NCBI GenBank assembly: GCA_945861785.1
Contig: CAMAWD010000063.1
Span: forward strand, 1 to 38,199
Reading direction: 5' to 3'
From: Rhodoferax sp. OV413
GTDB taxonomy: Bacteria > Pseudomonadota > Gammaproteobacteria > Burkholderiales > Burkholderiaceae_C
Length of the DNA: 38,199 nt
In this document: positions 1-8,326 of the stretch, piece after piece
Layout of the letters: each line of letters starts with the position of its first letter
Position numbering within the stretch: position 1 is the first letter of the stretch
Program-made: the position numbers and the translations under genes
Notes under the pieces: generated by a model
What the model saw: the letters and a program-made list of their open reading frames with translations, nothing else
What the model was told of the DNA's origin: nothing
Databases searched by the model: none

Positions 1-293
1 GAACGGAGAGAACGAAGTGAACGCAGTGAGTTCTGCGGCCCGACCCTCGGGCGAGCACCACAGGGCAGTCGGCGCGTTCAGCGCCCGACCGCTCCAGTAT
101 GAGCCCCCGCCGGGCTGCGCCTGCCGCGACGCGCGCCAACGCCAACGCCAACTCCCATGCCAACACCAACGCCAACACCAACACCAACGCCAACGCAGAC
201 CAGGCAACGACCGTCCGCCATGGACCCAAAGCAGCCAATGCCAACTGCCCGCTGCATCTGCTGCATCTGTTCCCAAAGACCGCGGGTTCCATG
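1..293. other. Non-coding stretch at left edge
   Basis: I see no convincing gene here. The open frames on both strands consist of repeat-encoded low-complexity sequence (Asn/Ala/Thr in one direction, Val/Gly in the other) and have no recognisable domain. The stretch lies downstream of the minus-strand regulator that ends at 294, so it should hold that operon's 3' end; I could not find a clear hairpin followed by a T-run. It includes the hexamer repeat listed separately. Confidence 0.5.
136..199. repeat. Degenerate CCAACG/CCAACA hexamer tandem repeat
   Basis: About ten copies of a 6-nt unit CCAACG or CCAACA follow each other, interrupted once by CTCCCATG. The minus strand reads as GGCGTT/GGTGTT. 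It lies outside any gene I can support. Short tandem arrays of this sort can vary in copy number by slippage, but nothing here ties it to a promoter. Confidence 0.75.
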
Positions 294-923
294 TCAGTAG
301 TGCGGTGGCGTGATCACCCACAACACCCGGGTGGGCGCTTCGGTCGGGTTGGCGCAGCGGTGCACTTCGGTGCTCTTGAACGAGAAACTGTCGCCCTCCA
401 GCAGACGGAAGTACCGCCCCGATACCCACAGGTCCAGCGTGCCGGACAAAACCAGGCCGGCCTCGGCGCCGTCGTGGCTGTAGTCCTCGCTGTCGGCGCC
501 GGGTCCGATGGTGCTGATGAGCAATTCCAGCGGGCCGCTCAGGTTGGGCGACAACAGTTCCTCGGTGATGCCCAGGCCGGTGAAGGACATGCGCCTGCGG
601 TTGGCTGCACGCACCACCACGTCGCCTTCTCCGCTGGCACTGTCGCCGGTGCTCTGGAAGAACCAGTTCATGTGCACACCCAGTGCGTCACTGATCTTCT
701 TGAGCACGCCGATCGGCAGGCGCGACTGGTTGCGTTCCAGTTGGCTCAGGTAACTTACCGAGATGCCGGCCCTCTCGGCCACCTCGCGCAGCGTCAGGTT
801 CTTGACCTGGCGCAGCTCTCGCAGCTGTTCGCCGATGGCGGCTTCCGGGTCGATGTGGCGTGGCTCGTTGGCGGCCGACTCCGCGTCGTCCGGCGCCTGT
901 TGCAGCAGGGGTTGGATGGCCAT
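294..923 (-). CDS. XRE-family regulator with C-terminal cupin domain
   Basis: This 209-residue protein has a helix-turn-helix of the Cro/CI (XRE) type at about residues 30-85, with the typical stretch REVAERAGISVSYLSQLER. A C-terminal cupin barrel follows at about 125-205 (AEAGLVLSGTLDLWV, then GDSFSF, then HRCANPT). This layout is that of the PuuR/SutR-like sensors in which a small molecule binds the cupin. Its ATG at 923 lies only 3 nt after the stop of the FAD dehydrogenase gene upstream (last base 927), so the two are almost certainly one operon. It is inferred to be the local regulator of the divergent methylamine genes, with a betaine-type compound as possible ligand. The ligand and operator are not visible in the sequence. 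Confidence 0.88.
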   Translation of the reverse strand: MAIQPLLQQAPDDAESAANEPRHIDPEAAIGEQLRELRQVKNLTLREVAERAGISVSYLSQLERNQSRLPIGVLKKISDALGVHMNWFFQSTGDSASGEGDVVVRAANRRRMSFTGLGITEELLSPNLSGPLELLISTIGPGADSEDYSHDGAEAGLVLSGTLDLWVSGRYFRLLEGDSFSFKSTEVHRCANPTEAPTRVLWVITPPHY

Positions 924-926
924 GGT

Positions 927-3395
927 CTAGGCCGGAATAGAAGCCGGATTCGCGTCCTTGACGCGCAGGCCGTTCGGGTCATACAGGGGTGCCAGCGAGG
1001 CCGATGCCGGCACACGGACACCGGCAACCTCGATCTCGTAACGCGCCTCCATGATGAAGTCCCGGTCGGCCACGCCCCAGCTGTTGGTGACATAACCCAT
1101 GCCCAGCGACTTGCCCAGCGTGTGCCCGAACATGCCCGATGTGATGCGCCCGACGATTTCGCCGTTGCGCCAGATCGGCTCGTTGTGGTAGAGCAGTGGT
1201 TCGGGGTCGTCCAGCGCAAACTGCACCAGTCGGCGGTTCAGGCCCTGCTCCTTTTGTTGTAGCAAGGCCTCGCACCCGATGAAACCACCGGGTTTGGACA
1301 AGGCCACTGCGAACCCCAGCCCGCCTTGCAATGGCGTGTCTTCGTCGCTGATGTCGTGCCCCCAGTGGCGGTAGGCCTTTTCCATGCGCAGCGAGTTCAG
1401 CGCGTGGTACCCGGCCAGGCGCAGGCCGAAGGCGCCGCCTTGCTCCATGAGCGCGTCGAACACGCCAGGGGCGAATTCGGTCGGTATGTAGAGCTCCCAG
1501 CCCAACTCGCCCACGTAGGTGATGCGGCTGGCACGTACACGCGCATACGCCAGGTCGATCACCTGCGAGGTGCCGAAAGGGAACGCCGTGTTGGACAGGT
1601 CGGCGTCGGTCAGGGTCGCCAGCAGTTCGCGCGAGCGCGGCCCCATGACGCTCAGCACCGCCATGCCCGAACTCACATCGACGGCCACCGCGCGTGCATC
1701 GTCCGGGATGTGGCGCTGCAGCCAGGTGAAATCGCGCATGTGGGTGGCCGCGGCGGTGACGATCAGGAAGCGGTCCTCTGCTTCGCGCGTGATGGTCAGA
1801 TCGGCCTCGATGCCGCCGCGCTCGTTGAGCCACTGGGTGTAGACGATCTTGCCCACCGGCACCGACACGTTGTTGGCGCAGATGCGGTTGAGCACACGTT
1901 CGGCATCCGGCCCTTGCAGCAGGTACTTGGCGAACGACGACTGGTCGAACAGGCCCACCGCGTTGCGCACGGCCGCGTGCTCCTGGGCCGAATAGTCGAA
2001 CCAATTCTGGCGCCCGTAGCTGTAGGCATATTCGGCCTTCACGCCGGCAGGTGCGTACCAGTTGGGGCGCTCCCAGCCGGCGACCTCGCCGAAACAGGCG
2101 CCGTGCGCCAGCAGCCGGTCATGCAGGATTGATTTGCGCACGCCGCGTGCGGTTTCGGGCTGTCGGAACGGCCAATGCATGGCGTACAACAGCCCCAGTG
2201 TCTCGACCGTGCGGTCGCGCAGGTAGCTGCGGTTGCGCTGGAACGGCATGCAGCGGCGCACGTCCACGTCCCACAGGTCCATCGGCGGGTGGCCATCCAC
2301 CACCCAGTCGGCCAACACCTTGCCGGCGCCTCCGGCGGACTGGATGCCGATGGAGTTGAAGCCGGCTGCCACATAGAGATTGCGCACCTCCGGTGTTTCG
2401 CCCAGCAGGTAGCGGTCATCCGGCGTGAAACTCTCGGGCCCGTTGAAGAACAGGTTGATGCCCACATTGGCCAGCCCCGGCGTGCGGTGCACGGCGGACG
2501 CCAGCAGCGGCTCGATGTGGTCCAGGTCATCGGGCAGCTGGTCAAAACAAAAGGTCTCGGGTATGCCGCGCATGCCCCAGGGCTTGGCGACCGGTTCGAA
2601 CCAGCCCACCAGCAGTTTGCCAGCGTCTTCCTTGAAGTAGGCGCAACCATCCGGGTCGCGCAGCACCGGCATGCTGGACGACAGGCCCGGCATCGGTTCG
2701 GTGACGATGTAGAAGTGTTCGGCGGCGTGCAGCGGCACCGTGGTGCCGGCGCGGGCACCGAGTTCGTGCGCCCACATGCCGGCGCAGTTGATGACCACGT
2801 CGGCGCGCAGCTCGCCCTGGGCGGTGCGCACGCCGACTGCGCGGCCGTTTTCGACCAGGATCTCCTCGACCCGGGTGTTCTCGAAGATCTTCGCGCCGCG
2901 GCTCTTGGCGCCCTTGGCCAGCGCCTGCGTGGTGTCGATGGGGTTGGTGCGGCCGTCCTTGGGCAGATAGACACCACCGACCAGGTCGCCGGTATACACG
3001 CCCGGCCACAGGTTGGCGACTTCAGAGGGCGTGAGTGTCTGCACCTCCAGGCCGAAACAACTGGCCATCGAGGCACCGCGTTTGAGTTCTTCGAAACGCG
3101 CCGCGTTGGTGGCGATCGCGATCGAACCGGTCTGGCGGAAACCGGTGGCCTGGCCGGTTTCCTGCTCCAACCCGGCGTACAGGCCGGTGGTGTATTGCGC
3201 CAGCCGGGTCATGTTGTAGGTGGCGCGCAACTGGCCGACCAAACCGGCCGCGTGCCAGGTGGTGCCGCAGGTGAGCTGCTTGCGTTCGAGCAGCACCACA
3301 TCGGTCCAGCCCCGCAACGTCAGGTGGTAGGCCACGCTGCAGCCCACGATGCCCCCGCCGACGATGACAACCTGGGCGCGATTTGGCAGATCCAT
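927..3395 (-). CDS. Dimethylglycine/sarcosine dehydrogenase-like FAD protein with GcvT-type C-terminal half
   Basis: This 822-residue protein is a two-part flavoenzyme. The N-terminal DAO-type oxidoreductase starts with a dinucleotide-binding motif (VVIVGGGIVGCS, residues 9-20). The motif CGTTWHAAG (43-51) includes His48, which aligns with the histidine that carries covalent FAD in dimethylglycine and sarcosine dehydrogenases. The C-terminal half, from about residue 430, resembles the folate-binding GcvT/aminomethyltransferase domains (for example YVGELGWELYIPTE and a terminal LYDPNGLRVK). Such enzymes oxidatively N-demethylate methylated glycines and pass the C1 unit to tetrahydrofolate. The ATG at 3395 is preceded by CAGGTGA at 3400-3406. 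It diverges from a second, related gene at 3500. The exact substrate (dimethylglycine, sarcosine or another N-methyl amine) cannot be read from sequence. Confidence 0.88.
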   Translation of the reverse strand: MDLPNRAQVVIVGGGIVGCSVAYHLTLRGWTDVVLLERKQLTCGTTWHAAGLVGQLRATYNMTRLAQYTTGLYAGLEQETGQATGFRQTGSIAIATNAARFEELKRGASMASCFGLEVQTLTPSEVANLWPGVYTGDLVGGVYLPKDGRTNPIDTTQALAKGAKSRGAKIFENTRVEEILVENGRAVGVRTAQGELRADVVINCAGMWAHELGARAGTTVPLHAAEHFYIVTEPMPGLSSSMPVLRDPDGCAYFKEDAGKLLVGWFEPVAKPWGMRGIPETFCFDQLPDDLDHIEPLLASAVHRTPGLANVGINLFFNGPESFTPDDRYLLGETPEVRNLYVAAGFNSIGIQSAGGAGKVLADWVVDGHPPMDLWDVDVRRCMPFQRNRSYLRDRTVETLGLLYAMHWPFRQPETARGVRKSILHDRLLAHGACFGEVAGWERPNWYAPAGVKAEYAYSYGRQNWFDYSAQEHAAVRNAVGLFDQSSFAKYLLQGPDAERVLNRICANNVSVPVGKIVYTQWLNERGGIEADLTITREAEDRFLIVTAAATHMRDFTWLQRHIPDDARAVAVDVSSGMAVLSVMGPRSRELLATLTDADLSNTAFPFGTSQVIDLAYARVRASRITYVGELGWELYIPTEFAPGVFDALMEQGGAFGLRLAGYHALNSLRMEKAYRHWGHDISDEDTPLQGGLGFAVALSKPGGFIGCEALLQQKEQGLNRRLVQFALDDPEPLLYHNEPIWRNGEIVGRITSGMFGHTLGKSLGMGYVTNSWGVADRDFIMEARYEIEVAGVRVPASASLAPLYDPNGLRVKDANPASIPA

Positions 3396-3427
3396 CGAAT
3401 CACCTGTTTGTGTAAAAATCTGGAAAA

Positions 3428-3456
3428 ATTATACTGTCGCGGAATTAAGAAGACAA
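3428..3456 (-). promoter_or_regulatory. Candidate sigma70 promoter for the minus-strand FAD-xre operon
   Basis: Read on the minus strand there is a perfect TATAAT (complement of 3428-3433) and, 17 nt upstream, TTGTCT (complement of 3451-3456), which matches four of six positions of TTGACA. Transcription would start near 3421 and give a leader of about 25 nt before the ATG at 3395. The -35 box overlaps that of the opposing promoter, so the two units could compete or share one operator. Confidence 0.55.
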
Positions 3457-3478
3457 ATTTCACGCGCAACCCTATAAT
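3450..3478 (+). promoter_or_regulatory. Candidate sigma70 promoter for the plus-strand FAD-mttB operon
   Basis: A perfect TATAAT lies at 3473-3478 with AAGACA (four of six matches to TTGACA) at 3450-3455, spacer 17 nt. The predicted start near 3485 leaves a leader of about 15 nt holding the ribosome site GGAGG at 3490-3494 before ATG 3500. This also argues against the TTG at 3482 as the start, because it would lie upstream of the transcript. Confidence 0.55.
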
Positions 3479-3499
3479 TTTTTGCAAACGGAGGCGGAC

Positions 3500-5926
3500 A
3501 TGGCGGAACATGCGAAGGTGGTGGTCATTGGTGGTGGCGTCGTCGGTTGCAGTTGCCTGTACCACCTGGCTGCCCTCGGTATCACCGACGCGTTGCTGAT
3601 CGAGCGCGACGAACTCACCTCTGGTTCGACCTGGCACGCGGCCGGCAACCTGCCCACTTTCTCCACCAGCTGGAGCGTGCTCAAGCTGCAGAAGTACTCG
3701 GCTGCTTTGTACCGCAGCCTGGCCGCGTCGAGTGACAACCCGATCAACTACCACCTCACGGGTTCGGTGCGCCTGGCGCACAACCGCAACCGCATGGACG
3801 AGTTCCGCCATGTGCAGAGCATGGCAAAAGCCAACGGGCTGGACTACGAAATCCTCTCGCCGGCTGAACTGAAGGCGCGTTACCCCTTCATCGAAACCCA
3901 CGACCTGCTGGGCGCCTTGTGGGACCCGCTGGACGGCGACATCGATCCGTCGCAGCTGACCCAGGCGCTGGGCCGCGCAGCCCGCGAACTCGGCGCGCGG
4001 GTACGCCGGCACACGCGTGTCACCGCATTGGCGCAACAGCCCAACGGTGAATGGCTGGTGTCGACCGACAAGGGTGACGTGGTGGCCGAGGCCGTGGTCA
4101 ACGCGGCCGGTTACCGCGCCGGCGAAATCATGGCCATGGTCGGGCGCCACCTGCCGATTGCGGTGATGTCGCACCAGTACCTGGTGACCGAGGATGTGCC
4201 CGAGCTGAAGGGCCGCGATGCCCACCTGCCGCTGCTGCGCGACCCCGACACCTCGTATTACCTGCGCCAGGAGCGCGACGGTTTCATCCTGGGCCCCTAC
4301 GAGTGGAAAGCCACGCCGATGTGGCTGGACGGCATGCCCGATGACTTCGCCAACCAGCTCTGGAACGACGATTTCGAGCGCCTGGAGAGTTACATCGAGG
4401 ACGCCATCCGGCGCGTGCCGGTGCTTGGCCGCGCCGGCATCAAGCGCGGTGTGAACGGGCCGATTCCCTACTCGCCCGACGGCAACCCCTACATCGGCCC
4501 CGAGCCGGGGCTGCGCAACTTCTTTCACTGCAACAACTTCAGCTTTGGCATCACCCAGGCTGGCGGCGCTGGCAAGGCGCTGGCCGAATGGGTGGTGCAT
4601 GGCCAGCCCGAGTGGGACCTGTGGTCGCTCGACCGGCGCCGTTACACAGATTACGCCACCACCGCCTACACGGTGGCCAAGGCGGTCGAGGTGTACCAGA
4701 ACGAATATGCCTCGTCGTACCCCTACGAGGAGCGCGCGGCCGGCCGGCCGCTGCGCACCTCGCCGGTGTATGACACCCTCAAGGCCAAGGGTGCGCGTTT
4801 CGGTGCGCGTGGCGGCTGGGAGCGCGCGGTCTATTTCGACCTTGACGGCACGCTCCCAGCCGAGGAAAAGCTGTCGTTCAGGCGCGAAAGCATCTGGCAC
4901 GGCGTGGTCGCCGAAGAGGTGGCCGCGGTGCGCGAGCGCGTCGGTGTGCTCGACCTGCCGGGTTTTACCAAGTTCGAACTCAAGGGCCCGGGCGCCGCGC
5001 GCCACCTCGACCACCTCACCTGCTCCAGGCTGCCCGGCCTGGGGCGCGTGTCGCTGGCGTATGCGCTGACGCCGAGCGGCAAGTTGTGGAGCGAGTTCAC
5101 CATCACGCGGCTGGCCGAAGACCACTTCTACATCATCAGCGCGGCGATCGCGGCCACCCACGACATGGACCTGCTGTGCCAGGGCCTGTCGGCCGACAGC
5201 CCGATCACGGTGGTCGACCGCTCGGCGGAATTCGGCTCTCTCATCGTCGTCGGCCCGCGCTCACGCGAGGTGCTGGCGCAGGTCACCGACACCGACCTGT
5301 CGAACACCGGTTTTCCGTGGCTCACAGCACGCGAGATCACCACCGTGACCGGCAGCATGCTGGCGATGCGCGTGAACTACGTCGGCGAACTCGGCTGGGA
5401 GCTGCACGCACCCATCGACCAGATGCAGGCCCTGTACGACGCCGTGTGGCGCGCCGGGCAGGCCTTCGGCATCCGCGATTTCGGCCTGTACGCGATGGAC
5501 AGCCTGCGCGTGGACAAGTGTTACCGCGGCTGGAAGAGCGACCTGGAGAGTGGTTACACACCGCTCGAAGCCTCGCTCGACCGTTTCGTCGATGCCAAGA
5601 AGCCCGCCTTCGTGGGCCGCGAGGCGTTGCTGGCGGAAATCGCGCGCGGCCCGGCGCAACGTTTCGTGCCCATGACCTTCGACAAGGACGGCGACGCGGA
5701 AGCGCCTTATTGCGCGCAGGTCTTTCATGGTGCAGACAACGTTGGCCTGACAACGTCCGGTGTCTGGAGCCATACCCTCAAACAAAGTGTGGTGCTGGCC
5801 TATGTGCGCGCCGACCTGGCGCAGCCGGGCACGAAACTCGAAGTCGAGGTGCTGGGCCGGCGCTGTGTTGCCACGGTCCGCCAGGAGCCGTTGTACGACC
5901 CGGCCAACCAGCGCCTGCGCGCCTGA
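3500..5926 (+). CDS. Second dimethylglycine/sarcosine dehydrogenase-like FAD protein with GcvT-type half
   Basis: This 808-residue paralogue of the divergent gene has the same architecture. A FAD motif (VVVIGGGVVGCSC, residues 7-19) is followed by the flavinylation-type motif SGSTWHAAG with His46, and a GcvT-like C-terminal half (YVGELGWELHAP, ending LYDPANQRLRA). I chose ATG 3500 because GGAGG at 3490-3494 sits 5 nt before it; a TTG at 3482 in the same frame is less likely. The methyltransferase gene follows after 45 nt on the same strand. Two divergent but related dehydrogenases suggest successive demethylation steps, such as dimethylglycine to sarcosine to glycine, or two different substrates. 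The sequence does not say which enzyme does which step. Confidence 0.87.
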   Translation: MAEHAKVVVIGGGVVGCSCLYHLAALGITDALLIERDELTSGSTWHAAGNLPTFSTSWSVLKLQKYSAALYRSLAASSDNPINYHLTGSVRLAHNRNRMDEFRHVQSMAKANGLDYEILSPAELKARYPFIETHDLLGALWDPLDGDIDPSQLTQALGRAARELGARVRRHTRVTALAQQPNGEWLVSTDKGDVVAEAVVNAAGYRAGEIMAMVGRHLPIAVMSHQYLVTEDVPELKGRDAHLPLLRDPDTSYYLRQERDGFILGPYEWKATPMWLDGMPDDFANQLWNDDFERLESYIEDAIRRVPVLGRAGIKRGVNGPIPYSPDGNPYIGPEPGLRNFFHCNNFSFGITQAGGAGKALAEWVVHGQPEWDLWSLDRRRYTDYATTAYTVAKAVEVYQNEYASSYPYEERAAGRPLRTSPVYDTLKAKGARFGARGGWERAVYFDLDGTLPAEEKLSFRRESIWHGVVAEEVAAVRERVGVLDLPGFTKFELKGPGAARHLDHLTCSRLPGLGRVSLAYALTPSGKLWSEFTITRLAEDHFYIISAAIAATHDMDLLCQGLSADSPITVVDRSAEFGSLIVVGPRSREVLAQVTDTDLSNTGFPWLTAREITTVTGSMLAMRVNYVGELGWELHAPIDQMQALYDAVWRAGQAFGIRDFGLYAMDSLRVDKCYRGWKSDLESGYTPLEASLDRFVDAKKPAFVGREALLAEIARGPAQRFVPMTFDKDGDAEAPYCAQVFHGADNVGLTTSGVWSHTLKQSVVLAYVRADLAQPGTKLEVEVLGRRCVATVRQEPLYDPANQRLRA

Positions 5927-5971
5927 AGCTGTGGTTTTTCACAAATTTCTTGAAACAATGAGGTGCTGAAC

Positions 5972-7555
5972 ATGAGTGAGACAGCAGAACGAATGGTGCG
6001 TCGTGGTGGTGCGCGTGAAGCGCGCAGGGCGGCCCGCGCGGCCCCGCTGCCCGACAACCTGCGCCCGGTGCGTCCGGGCATGCAGGGCGGGCGTTACAAG
6101 GCGCTGTCGGATGCCGACGTGCTGAAGATCCACCACGCCGCGCTCGATGCGCTGGAGACCATCGGTTTCGCCGATGCACCGCCCAGCGGCGTCGAGATGA
6201 TGGTCCGGGCCGGTGCCACGCTCACCAGCACCGGGCGCCTGCTTTTCCCGCGGGCGCTGGTCGAAGACACCATCGCCAACGCAGCCCGCAATTTCGTGCT
6301 CCACGCCCAGGACCCGAGGTACGACATGGAGCCGTGGGGCAGCAACGTCTACTTCGGCACTGCGGGCGCCGCGGTGCACATGGTCAACGCCAAGACCGGC
6401 GAATACCGCGATTCCACCACGCAGGATCTGTACAACATCGCGCGTGTGGTCGACACGCTGGAGCACCTGCACTTCTTCCAGCGCTCGGTGGTCTGCCGCG
6501 AGCTTGCTGCGCCCGACGAGATGGACTTCAACACCACTTATGCCAGCGTGGCCGGCACCACCAAACATGTGGGTTCGAGCTGGGTTGCGCCCGAACACGT
6601 CGAGCAGAGCCTGCAGATGCTGCACCTGATCGCCGGCGGCGAGGACAAATGGCGCGAGCGCCCGTTCGTGAGCCAGTCCAACTGTTTTGTCGTGCCGCCG
6701 ATGAAGTTCGCTTTCGACGCCTGCAAGTGCATGGAGGTCGCGGTGCGCGGCGGCATGCCGGTGCTGTTGCTGTCGGCCGGGCAGGCGGGCGCCACCGCGC
6801 CGGCGTCACTCGCCGCGGCACTGGTGCAGGAGGTGGCCGAGTGCCTGGCCGGGCTGGTGTATGCCAACGCCATCCAGCCCAAGGCCAAGACGATTTTCGG
6901 CACCTGGTGTTTTGTGTCCGACCTGCGTACCGGCGCCATGTCGGGCGGCAGCCCCGAGCAGGCCCTGCTGTCGGCGGCCAGTGCGCAGCTGTCGCGTTTC
7001 TACGATCTGACGGGCGGCACCGCCTCGGGCATGACCGACTCCAAGATGCCGGACGCCCAGTGCGGCTCGGAGCGCGCCTACAACCACGCCCTGGTGGGCA
7101 ACAGCGGCGCCAACCTGATCTACGAGTCGGCCGGCATGATGGCCAGCCTGATGGGTTTCTCGCTCGAGAGCCTGATGATCGACAACGACATCATCGGCGC
7201 CGTGCAGCGCACCATCCGCGGCATCGAGGTCGACGACGAATCGATCTCTCTCGACACCATGCGCAAGGTGTGCCTGGAGGGCCCCGGCCATTACCTGGGC
7301 TCCGACCAGACCCTCAAGCTGATGCAGAAGGACTACCTCTACCCGACCGTGGGCGACCGCACCAGCCCCAACCAGTGGGTCGAGGCCGGCATGCCCGATA
7401 TCGTCGACCGCGCGGCGCGCAAGGTCGACACCATTTTGGCCACGCACTTCCCCAGCCATATCCCGACCGCGGTTGATGAAGCGATCCGGGCGAAGTTTCC
7501 GGTGCGCCTGCCGCGCGAGGCGATGCGGCCGGTGGTGCCCAAGCTGGTGCTGTAG
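5972..7555 (+). CDS. MttB-superfamily (trimethylamine methyltransferase-like) protein, non-pyrrolysine
   Basis: This 527-residue protein matches the MttB superfamily in length and in blocks such as DVLKIHHAALDALETIGF (N-terminal) and GTASGMTDSKMPDAQ about two thirds along. Members use corrinoid-dependent methyl transfer: archaeal MttB acts on trimethylamine with pyrrolysine, while members lacking pyrrolysine include the glycine betaine methyltransferase MtgB. This frame has no internal TAG, so it is a non-pyrrolysine member; the gene itself ends with TAG. ATG 5972 is preceded by GAGGTG at 5960-5965. It follows the FAD dehydrogenase gene and is probably cotranscribed. No corrinoid protein or reductive activator lies in the window, so its methyl acceptor is unknown. 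A role in quaternary amine demethylation is inferred from family and context. Confidence 0.85.
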   Translation: MSETAERMVRRGGAREARRAARAAPLPDNLRPVRPGMQGGRYKALSDADVLKIHHAALDALETIGFADAPPSGVEMMVRAGATLTSTGRLLFPRALVEDTIANAARNFVLHAQDPRYDMEPWGSNVYFGTAGAAVHMVNAKTGEYRDSTTQDLYNIARVVDTLEHLHFFQRSVVCRELAAPDEMDFNTTYASVAGTTKHVGSSWVAPEHVEQSLQMLHLIAGGEDKWRERPFVSQSNCFVVPPMKFAFDACKCMEVAVRGGMPVLLLSAGQAGATAPASLAAALVQEVAECLAGLVYANAIQPKAKTIFGTWCFVSDLRTGAMSGGSPEQALLSAASAQLSRFYDLTGGTASGMTDSKMPDAQCGSERAYNHALVGNSGANLIYESAGMMASLMGFSLESLMIDNDIIGAVQRTIRGIEVDDESISLDTMRKVCLEGPGHYLGSDQTLKLMQKDYLYPTVGDRTSPNQWVEAGMPDIVDRAARKVDTILATHFPSHIPTAVDEAIRAKFPVRLPREAMRPVVPKLVL

Positions 7556-7626
7556 GCGGATTGGACCGAACGGCTGTTCTCGACAGTTTGCGGTGTTACT
7601 ATCATGGCACCTTTTTTGGGGGTCTG

Positions 7627-7941
7627 ATGTCTTCCACCACTTCACTGAAACTGCCAGATGCTTTGAAGGCCTCCATTGCCAAAGTCGCCGCGTTTGAGGG
7701 TAAAACCGCCCATGCGCTGATGGTCGACACTTTGCAGGTCGCCATGGAAGATGCGCTGGCACGCCAACAGTTTCATGCCGATGGTGAGGCGTCGTACAGG
7801 GACACTTTGCGCACCAACGCAGTCTTTGGCGGTGCAGATGTCAAAGCCTATGTCCTGGCTCGCGCAACGGGGGGCAAGCCGAGTCGGCCGCAGGCGCAGC
7901 GGCTGGACGCGGCCAAGCCGTCTGCCGCATCGGATGACTGA
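7627..7941 (+). CDS. RHH-type antitoxin, ParD/CopG-like
   Basis: This 104-residue protein begins SSTTSLKLPDALKASIAKVA, a short beta strand and helix typical of ribbon-helix-helix DNA-binding antitoxins, followed by an acidic and then low-complexity tail that would wrap a toxin. ATG 7627 follows a G-rich ribosome site (GGGGGTC, 7617-7623). Its 3' end overlaps the start of the toxin gene by 8 nt, the usual order for such modules. It would neutralise the toxin and repress the shared promoter. Assignment rests on the N-terminal pattern and the gene pairing, so the exact family (ParD, RelB or CopG) is open. Confidence 0.72.
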   Translation: MSSTTSLKLPDALKASIAKVAAFEGKTAHALMVDTLQVAMEDALARQQFHADGEASYRDTLRTNAVFGGADVKAYVLARATGGKPSRPQAQRLDAAKPSAASDD

Positions 7942-8326
7942 ACTGGTTTACACCGAGCAAGCACTGATCGACCTGGAGCGGCTCAGCGACTTCTTGCTGC
8001 AGACCGACCCGCAAGCAGCGAAAAGTACGGCCGTCCTGATTTTTGACGGACTCGAGATTCTGGTGCATCACCCCGAAATCGGCCGCAAAGTCCACTTCGG
8101 GCAGCGCGAGTTGGTCATTTCCCGGGGACGAACTGGGTATCTGGCGCTCTATCGGTTCTTGCCGCATGTCGATCGCATCGTGGTGCTGGCACTGCGCCAT
8201 CAGCGGCACGATGGCTTCCTGCGTATCAAGGGTCCATCACCGCCGCCGGCGGATTGTTCAGCACCGCCACCACCGTCTGCAGGCCGCTGCGCAATTGCTC
8301 CAGCGACGCCACCGCGTTCAGGCTGA
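7934..8326 (+). CDS. RelE/ParE-family toxin with unusual C-terminal extension
   Basis: The first 96 or so residues show the RelE/ParE pattern: MTELVYTEQALIDLERLSDF, then a helix with LIFDGLEILVHHPEIGRK and strands ending in VLALRHQRHDGF. ParE toxins act on gyrase and RelE toxins on ribosome-bound mRNA; I cannot tell which applies. ATG 7934 lies inside the antitoxin gene. The frame does not stop at the usual point but runs on for about 34 Pro/Ala-rich residues to 8326, overlapping the end of the opposing MocR-type gene by about 100 nt. The extension looks like antisense read-through and not like a domain, so the toxin may have lost its native stop or acquired a fused tail. Confidence 0.7.
   Translation: MTELVYTEQALIDLERLSDFLLQTDPQAAKSTAVLIFDGLEILVHHPEIGRKVHFGQRELVISRGRTGYLALYRFLPHVDRIVVLALRHQRHDGFLRIKGPSPPPADCSAPPPPSAGRCAIAPATPPRSG

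Noticed and set aside
99-1262. Plus-strand open frame of 387 codons
   Set aside because: It is antisense to the XRE-cupin regulator and the FAD dehydrogenase, which both show recognisable motifs, and its N-terminus is encoded by the hexamer repeat.
3482-3499. TTG at 3482 as start of the plus-strand FAD gene
   Set aside because: It lies upstream of the predicted transcription start and lacks a ribosome site, while ATG 3500 has GGAGG 5 nt upstream.
3320-5161. Minus-strand open frame of 613 codons opposite the second FAD gene
   Set aside because: It is antisense to a gene with clear FAD and GcvT motifs and shows only His/Gln/Val/Arg-rich shadow sequence.
5972-7555. Possible pyrrolysine-containing MttB
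   Set aside because: There is no in-frame TAG inside the gene; the only TAG is its stop.
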